DNA of 64,000 bases, taken from contig JBIOVI010000006.1 of NCBI GenBank assembly GCA_044867645.1, forward strand, positions 7,335 to 71,334, read 5' to 3'. The first letter of the stretch is position 1. The number at the start of each line of letters is the position of its first letter. Made by a program: the position numbers and the translations under genes. Positions 60,291 to 64,000 of the stretch are shown here, piece by piece. This DNA is from VRUE01 sp044867645. GTDB taxonomy: Bacteria; Actinomycetota; Thermoleophilia; Solirubrobacterales; 70-9. A model generated the notes under the pieces. That model was given only the letters and a program-made list of their open reading frames with translations. It searched no databases and had not been told where the DNA came from.

Positions 60291-61211
60291 GTGGAGTTGA
60301 AGAGCCTGACCGAGCAGAAATCACTTCTGGCCGAGTTGGCACCCGGCAAACGCACCCGCCTGCGCCGGCTGCTGTTCGAGTTCGGACCGGGCCACGGCAC
60401 CCTGATGCTGCTGCCGATCGACCAGGGGATCGAGCACGGTCCGCGCGACTTCTTCCCCAACCCCGCCTCCAAGGATCCCGACTACCAGTTCCGGCTCGCC
60501 GCCGAGGCCGGCTACTCGGCCCTCGCCTGCCAGATTGGGATGGCGAGCAAGTACTACCCCGACTATGCGGGGCAGGTGCCGCTGATCCTCAAGGTCAACG
60601 GCAAGACCGATGTTCCCTCCTCCGCCAAGGCTTTTTCCAGTTGCAACGCCAGCGTCGAGGATGCGGTGCGCCTTGGCGCCGACGCGGTCGGATACACGCT
60701 CTACGTCGGCTCGCCGCGCCAGGACGAGGATCTCGCCCAGCTGCGCAGCGTGCGCGAAGACTGCGACCGCTTCGGGATGCCGCTGATCGTCTGGTCCTAC
60801 CCGCGTGGGGAAGCGGTCGAAGGCAAGGGCGGCCCCAACTCCTTCTACGCGATCGACTACGCGGCCCGGCTGGCGATGGAGATGGGTGCCGACGTGGTCA
60901 AGCTCAACATGCCGAAGGTCGATGCGAAAAAGGACAAGGACGCCCCCGCCCCCTACAACGAGATGGAAGTGGACCAGGCCGAGGCGATCCGTCAGTGCGT
61001 CGAGTCGGCGGGCCGCTCGCTGGTCGTCCTTTCCGGTGGCTCCAAGGTCGACGACGAGACCGTCCTCAATCACACCCGCGAGATCATGCAGGCGGGCGGC
61101 AGCGGCGTGATCTTCGGCCGCAACGTCTGGCAGCGCGACTGGAACGACGCGCTGGAGATCGTCGCCCAGATCAAGGAGAGCCTGCTGTCTAACGTGAGGC
61201 GCATCCCTTAG
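60291..61211 (+). CDS. Class I fructose-bisphosphate aldolase (DhnA family)
   Basis: A 306-residue class I aldolase of the archaeal/DhnA type. LMLLPIDQGIEHGPRDFFPN near residue 35 and YTLYVGSPRQDEDLAQL near 140 are characteristic; the Schiff-base Lys is probably in GADVVKLNMPK near 205, and RSLVVLSGGSKVDDE binds phosphate. It catalyses cleavage of fructose 1,6-bisphosphate in glycolysis/gluconeogenesis. GTG at 60291 is chosen because GAGGAGG lies about 10 bases upstream; a longer frame extends into the divergent gene. Core metabolic gene. Confidence 0.9.
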   Translation: MELKSLTEQKSLLAELAPGKRTRLRRLLFEFGPGHGTLMLLPIDQGIEHGPRDFFPNPASKDPDYQFRLAAEAGYSALACQIGMASKYYPDYAGQVPLILKVNGKTDVPSSAKAFSSCNASVEDAVRLGADAVGYTLYVGSPRQDEDLAQLRSVREDCDRFGMPLIVWSYPRGEAVEGKGGPNSFYAIDYAARLAMEMGADVVKLNMPKVDAKKDKDAPAPYNEMEVDQAEAIRQCVESAGRSLVVLSGGSKVDDETVLNHTREIMQAGGSGVIFGRNVWQRDWNDALEIVAQIKESLLSNVRRIP

Positions 61212-61318
61212 ACGCGCTATAGCCGGCGCATCTCGGGATGCTCGGTCCCCCGACCTGCTTGGTTCTAGCGCGTCTGGTGTGGAGGGGAGAGAGTCGGATG
61301 CGCCAGGCTTGAGGTGGA

Positions 61319-61819
61319 ATGAACCGAAGTTCGATCGGCAGCGTCGTGCTGTTCGTTGTCATCGCGTTGCTCGTGCTGCGGCCGTGGGAGGAGGACCCGG
61401 ACAGCGGTCCTGCTTCTTCTATCGCCCTCGTCACGCGAGTCGTCGACGGGGACACGATCGAAGCTCGCATCGACGGCCGGACCGAAGACGTGCGGCTGAT
61501 TGGGATCGATACGCCGGAGACGGTGAAGCCCGGCACGCCGGTGCAGTGCTTCGGACCGCGTGCTTCTTACTTCACCAAGCGGCGGCTGGAAGGTCGGAGA
61601 GTGCGGCTGGTCTTCGGCGTCGAGCGACGCGATGTATACGGGAGGCTGCTCGCCTACGCCTATCTCGGTGGCCACTTCTTCAACCCGATCCTGGTCCGCC
61701 GCGGCCTGGCGCGCACGCTGACGATCCCCCCAAACGACCGCTTTGCGCGGCGCCTGGAGCGCCTCGAGCTTGCCGCCGCCCGTGCTGGCCGTGGCCTCTG
61801 GGGCTCCTGCGGGCCGTGA
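61319..61819 (+). CDS. Secreted or membrane-bound thermonuclease-like (SNase) protein
   Basis: A 166-residue protein with an N-terminal hydrophobic segment (SVVLFVVIALLVLRPW) acting as signal anchor, then an SNase OB-fold domain: VTRVVDGDTIEARIDGRTE, VRLIGIDTPETVKPGTPVQC, and GRLLAYAYLGGHFFN with RRGLAR. The catalytic Asp of DGDT, the Arg of VRLIGID and the later Glu/Arg of VERRDVYGR are present. It is expected to cleave single- or double-stranded nucleic acids outside the cytoplasm, for nutrient use. The ATG at 61319 follows GGTGGA. Length is normal. Confidence 0.88.
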   Translation: MNRSSIGSVVLFVVIALLVLRPWEEDPDSGPASSIALVTRVVDGDTIEARIDGRTEDVRLIGIDTPETVKPGTPVQCFGPRASYFTKRRLEGRRVRLVFGVERRDVYGRLLAYAYLGGHFFNPILVRRGLARTLTIPPNDRFARRLERLELAAARAGRGLWGSCGP

Positions 61820-61915
61820 GCGTCGTCACATTTCGCGCCTGGCGCCAAAGCGGTAGGCGTGCAAGGGCTCGCGCGGCTTTGCTACGGTCCGCCGCGGTCC
61901 CCGGGGCCATCTTTC

Positions 61916-62155
61916 ATGAGAATGCGTCAAAGCATCAATCAGTTCGAGGTCGCCTTCGAGCAGGAGACGACCTTGGAGCGCCATCGCCGCGAGCAGCTGC
62001 GCCGTCGCGCCGCAAACCGGTCGCGGGAGCGCCGCATCACTCGCAACGAGCATCACGGCAAAGTGCGCTTCAGCGTGCTTGCGGTCTGCTTGACGGCGAC
62101 CGTCGTCGTGGTGGTTATCTCGATGTTCGAGGCACTCTCCTTCTTGATGGCCTGA
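61916..62155 (+). CDS. Small basic protein with C-terminal membrane segment (79 aa)
   Basis: A 79-residue protein with a strongly charged N-terminal helix (INQFEVAFEQETTLERHRRE, QLRRRAANRSRERRITRNE) and one C-terminal membrane segment (VLAVCLTATVVVVVISMFEA). The layout is that of a small tail-anchored or bitopic protein with a cytoplasmic coiled coil. I recall similar short proteins in other Thermoleophilia, without known role. The ATG at 61916 is preferred to the ATG two codons downstream only by position. It lies between the nuclease-like and low-complexity genes on the same strand. Confidence 0.6.
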   Translation: MRMRQSINQFEVAFEQETTLERHRREQLRRRAANRSRERRITRNEHHGKVRFSVLAVCLTATVVVVVISMFEALSFLMA

Positions 62156-62231
62156 CCAAGCCGGTCCGAGCCGAAGCCCGAGGTCGGCGACTCCGCCGAC
62201 CGCGGCCCAGGTTGAATAGACTCGCGCGCCG

Positions 62232-62813
62232 ATGCCACGACGCTCGCTGAAGCCACAGCTCAACCAGATACGCGCCTGGGTGCGACAGGGTCGCACCGAT
62301 GCCTGGATCGCCCACCAGCTTGAAGTTTCGGCCTCCGAGCTGCGCGAGTTCCGCAAGCAGCACGACCTTAGCCCCGACGGAGAGGATGCCGGCTCTGGGG
62401 AAGTCGACCTGCGCGACGAGATCGAGGCCGAGGTCGAGGCCGCGACGGCCGAAGAGGCCGCCGAGGACGAGGCGGACGACGAGTCGGAAGAGGACGAGGA
62501 CGAGAAGGACAAGCCCGAGTCCGAAGACGAGGGCGAAGAGGCCGAGGGCGCTTCGCGGCCACGACGCAGGCGGCGCCGCGGCAGGCGCGGCGGCCGCGGC
62601 AGGCGCAAAGAGATCGAGGCGACCTTCGATCACGGCGAGCGCGACGGCTACGGGCTTTGGCTCGATCCCGCGGTGAAAGACAACCCCGTCTACGCCGAGC
62701 GCTGGGCCGGCAAACGCGAGGTCACGGTCCGCATCGAGGCGGACCAGATCGTCATTCGTCGCGCCGGCGAGGAAGACGCCGACGTCAGCGACTCAGACGA
62801 GTCGGACCAGTAA
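62232..62813 (+). CDS. Protein with helix-turn-helix-like head and low-complexity acidic/basic middle
   Basis: A 193-residue protein. Residues 1-50 (RSLKPQLNQIRAWVRQGRTD, AWIAHQLEVSASELREFRKQ) look like a small helix-turn-helix domain. Residues about 50-105 are almost entirely Glu/Asp (VEAATAEEAAEDEADDESEE), followed by an Arg/Gly block (RPRRRRRRGRRGGRGRR) and then a compact C-terminal domain (HGERDGYGLWLDPAVKDNPV, VTVRIEADQIVIRRAG). Charged blocks of this kind occur in nucleic-acid-binding or condensate-forming proteins. No family name can be given; it appears to be a lineage-specific core protein. Confidence 0.7.
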   Translation: MPRRSLKPQLNQIRAWVRQGRTDAWIAHQLEVSASELREFRKQHDLSPDGEDAGSGEVDLRDEIEAEVEAATAEEAAEDEADDESEEDEDEKDKPESEDEGEEAEGASRPRRRRRRGRRGGRGRRKEIEATFDHGERDGYGLWLDPAVKDNPVYAERWAGKREVTVRIEADQIVIRRAGEEDADVSDSDESDQ

Positions 62814-62916
62814 CGACTGGCCGTCTGACCAAGCAGAGCAAGGACGCAGGGAGCGTGGCGTGCTCTGCACGCGAGCGATCGAGGACGCCGCTATGCGCAG
62901 GTCAGACGGCCAGTCG
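62814..62916. repeat. 17-bp perfect inverted repeat, arms 69 bases apart
   Basis: CGACTGGCCGTCTGACC at 62814-62830 and its reverse complement at 62900-62916, just after one gene and overlapping the end of the convergent next. May form a bidirectional terminator. No T-tract. Confidence 0.5.
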
Positions 62917-63225
62917 TCGGCCACCGGCGAAGTCGGAGGCCCCGCGCAGATAGAGCCAGAAGGCGGCATCGGCCAAGGTCTGAGGATCGCTTGCAAGGCC
63001 GGGAGCGGCGTCCATCGCGACCCGCAGGCACCAGTCGGTACCGCGCCCGTACAGCTCCGCCAGCTGCGCCGCGGGGAAAGTCGGTCCAATCCTGCGCCGC
63101 AGCTCCTCCTGGACCGCGGCGACGACGCGGTCGGCGCGGCGTCGCTCACGGGAGTCGGCGATACCCCGCAGGGCCCGTATCCCCTCCTCCCACTGGAAGA
63201 GTGCGTTCTCGAGCGGATAGGCCAT
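62902..63225 (-). CDS. Helical protein of unknown function (107 aa)
   Basis: A 107-residue helical protein: MAYPLENALFQWEEGIRALR, then RERRRADRVVAAVQEELRRR, LAELYGRGTDWCLRVAMDAA and DAAFWLYLRGASDFAGG. The pattern is conserved-looking with a single Cys and several Trp/Tyr residues. I recall similar proteins in Solirubrobacterales but no function. It lies directly downstream of the glycosyltransferase-like partial gene on the minus strand and converges with the low-complexity gene, whose stop is about 90 bases away. The arm of an inverted repeat overlaps its last codons. Confidence 0.6.
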   Translation of the reverse strand: MAYPLENALFQWEEGIRALRGIADSRERRRADRVVAAVQEELRRRIGPTFPAAQLAELYGRGTDWCLRVAMDAAPGLASDPQTLADAAFWLYLRGASDFAGGRRLAV

Positions 63226-63252
63226 TGTCCGCAGGTTAATGGGGATAGGCCG

Positions 63253-64000
63253 TCACTCAGGCTGTTGAGGCACTATCCGCTCATTGGAGTCGCAAGCGGA
63301 AGGGTCAAGGCGGCCGTCGACGCGCCAGACGGTCACGGGGCCGCTGCGATCGATTGAGACCACCGCGCGCTCGCCGCGCAACCAGACGGCCTCGGGCGAG
63401 CGGACCGGCTCACCGGGCTCGATGAAGTTGAGGAAGGGCGCCGTGACCAGGTAGTCGAGATCGGCGGCGTTGACGGCGGCGCGAAACTGGCGACAACTCG
63501 GGATCGCGTTGAAGGCGCCGTGAGGCCCCTCCACACCGAGGTAGCGGACTTGGTTGGACAGATCGGTCCCGTAGAAGCCGTACTGAAGGAAACCGGCCGT
63601 CGTACCGGCGAGACCGATACGGGAATCGCCGACGCCGCGTGCCCAGCGATAGGCGGAGTCGAGGTGCATGCCGGGGATGCTGGCTTCCGGATCGGCGTTC
63701 AGGAAGCGGTCCCGCAGGTAGTCGCGCTGGATCGGGTAGCCGATCGCGACGATGACAACCGCCAACGCCGCGAAGCCGGCTGCGATTCCGCCCGAAGGCA
63801 CCCCACGGCGTCGCAACACGAGCAAGGCGGCCGGGAGAGCAACGAGGAACAGCGCGACCCCCCAGGCGAAAAACCGATCCGGATCGCGCAGCACAGCGTC
63901 GGGGCGGTCGCTGACCACGAGGACCACCAGCAACACCGCAAGCAACGCCCACTGCCCTCGGAAGCCCTCCGTACCCAACGTGCCGGTGGAGAGGGGTCCA
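63253..64000 (-). CDS. Membrane protein C-terminal part (cut by window edge)
   Basis: The frame is open to the window end, so the N-terminus is missing; a TTG at 63978 is in frame but not needed. The visible 249 residues include three to four hydrophobic segments (WALLAVLLVVLVVS, FFAWGVALFLVALPAALLVL, GIAAGFAALAVVIVAIGY) and then a large soluble C-terminal domain (GVGDSRIGLAGTTAGFLQYG, YLGVEGPHGAFNAIPSCRQF, LDYLVTAPFLNFIEPGEPVR). This resembles the C-terminal end of actinobacterial GT39/ArnT-like membrane glycosyltransferases or related polytopic proteins. The identification is uncertain. Confidence 0.6.
   Translation of the reverse strand, partial: GPLSTGTLGTEGFRGQWALLAVLLVVLVVSDRPDAVLRDPDRFFAWGVALFLVALPAALLVLRRRGVPSGGIAAGFAALAVVIVAIGYPIQRDYLRDRFLNADPEASIPGMHLDSAYRWARGVGDSRIGLAGTTAGFLQYGFYGTDLSNQVRYLGVEGPHGAFNAIPSCRQFRAAVNAADLDYLVTAPFLNFIEPGEPVRSPEAVWLRGERAVVSIDRSGPVTVWRVDGRLDPSACDSNERIVPQQPE

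Overview
The window looks like chromosome of a GC-rich actinobacterium of the class Thermoleophilia (Solirubrobacterales-like). The pointers are high GC with GTG/TTG starts, sigma factors fused to a zinc-finger, membrane and Pro/Ala-rich tail, a small secreted protein with an N-terminus typical of that class, and an initiator tRNA beside ppx/gppA. These are family-level impressions from reading the sequence, not the result of a search.

Layout. 1-1.8 kb is the left flank: an alcohol dehydrogenase tail, a small basic protein, a flavin reductase and a broken topoisomerase IB. About 1.8-52.25 kb is an accretion zone anchored on the initiator tRNA (tRNA-fMet, minus strand, 52203-52276). Its 3' half recurs as a 47-bp core at 46419, 8643 and 4330, and as decayed pieces near 22217, 12029, 11098, 7153 and 1824. 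Pairs of TTGCCCCA, mostly 12 bp apart, flank the cores. On the left side of a core (arm L) comes arm pair, hairpin, core. On the right side (arm R) comes core, arm pair. Read this way, the zone is a tandem stack of islands: a 0.9-kb unit holding only a toxin-antitoxin pair (3.46-4.38 kb), a 4.3-7.2 kb unit with a GGDEF protein, a 7.15-8.7 kb unit with a RibD-like reductase, several units at 8.7-22 kb, a conjugative element at 22.2-46.5 kb, and a 5.8-kb element without integrase at 46.4-52.25 kb. 52.3-64 kb is the right flank of ordinary chromosomal genes.

The conjugative element carries a Tcp/VirB-type type IV secretion operon (31.6-44.5 kb): TcpC-like, pilin-like, TcpE-like, VirB4 ATPase, VirB6/TrbL-like, a second small membrane protein, a transglycosylase plus LAS-peptidase fusion, a cytosine methyltransferase, the coupling ATPase and a replication-relaxation protein. 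It ends in a large serine recombinase whose last 13 codons are supplied by the tRNA-derived core. No canonical relaxase is visible. Secreted cargo and a fused sigma factor lie at 25.5-31.4 kb.

Two parts deserve attention as possibly undescribed systems. (1) An inverted, diverged duplication at 20.4-25.5 kb encodes leader hairpins, an acidic helical protein, an 80-nt hairpin, an SSB-like protein, a roughly 100-nt hairpin, and a zinc-ribbon protein with six helix-turn-helix domains. Both intergenic hairpins show compensatory base-pair changes between the copies; the right copy looks intact and the left copy is decaying. An orphan third leader lies at 8.4 kb. (2) The 46.4-52.2 kb element carries two minus-strand gene pairs: a GHKL ATPase followed by a large orotate-PRTase-like protein, and an unknown protein overlapping an XRE-ImmA/IrrE metallopeptidase. 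This has the look of a stress or defence island.
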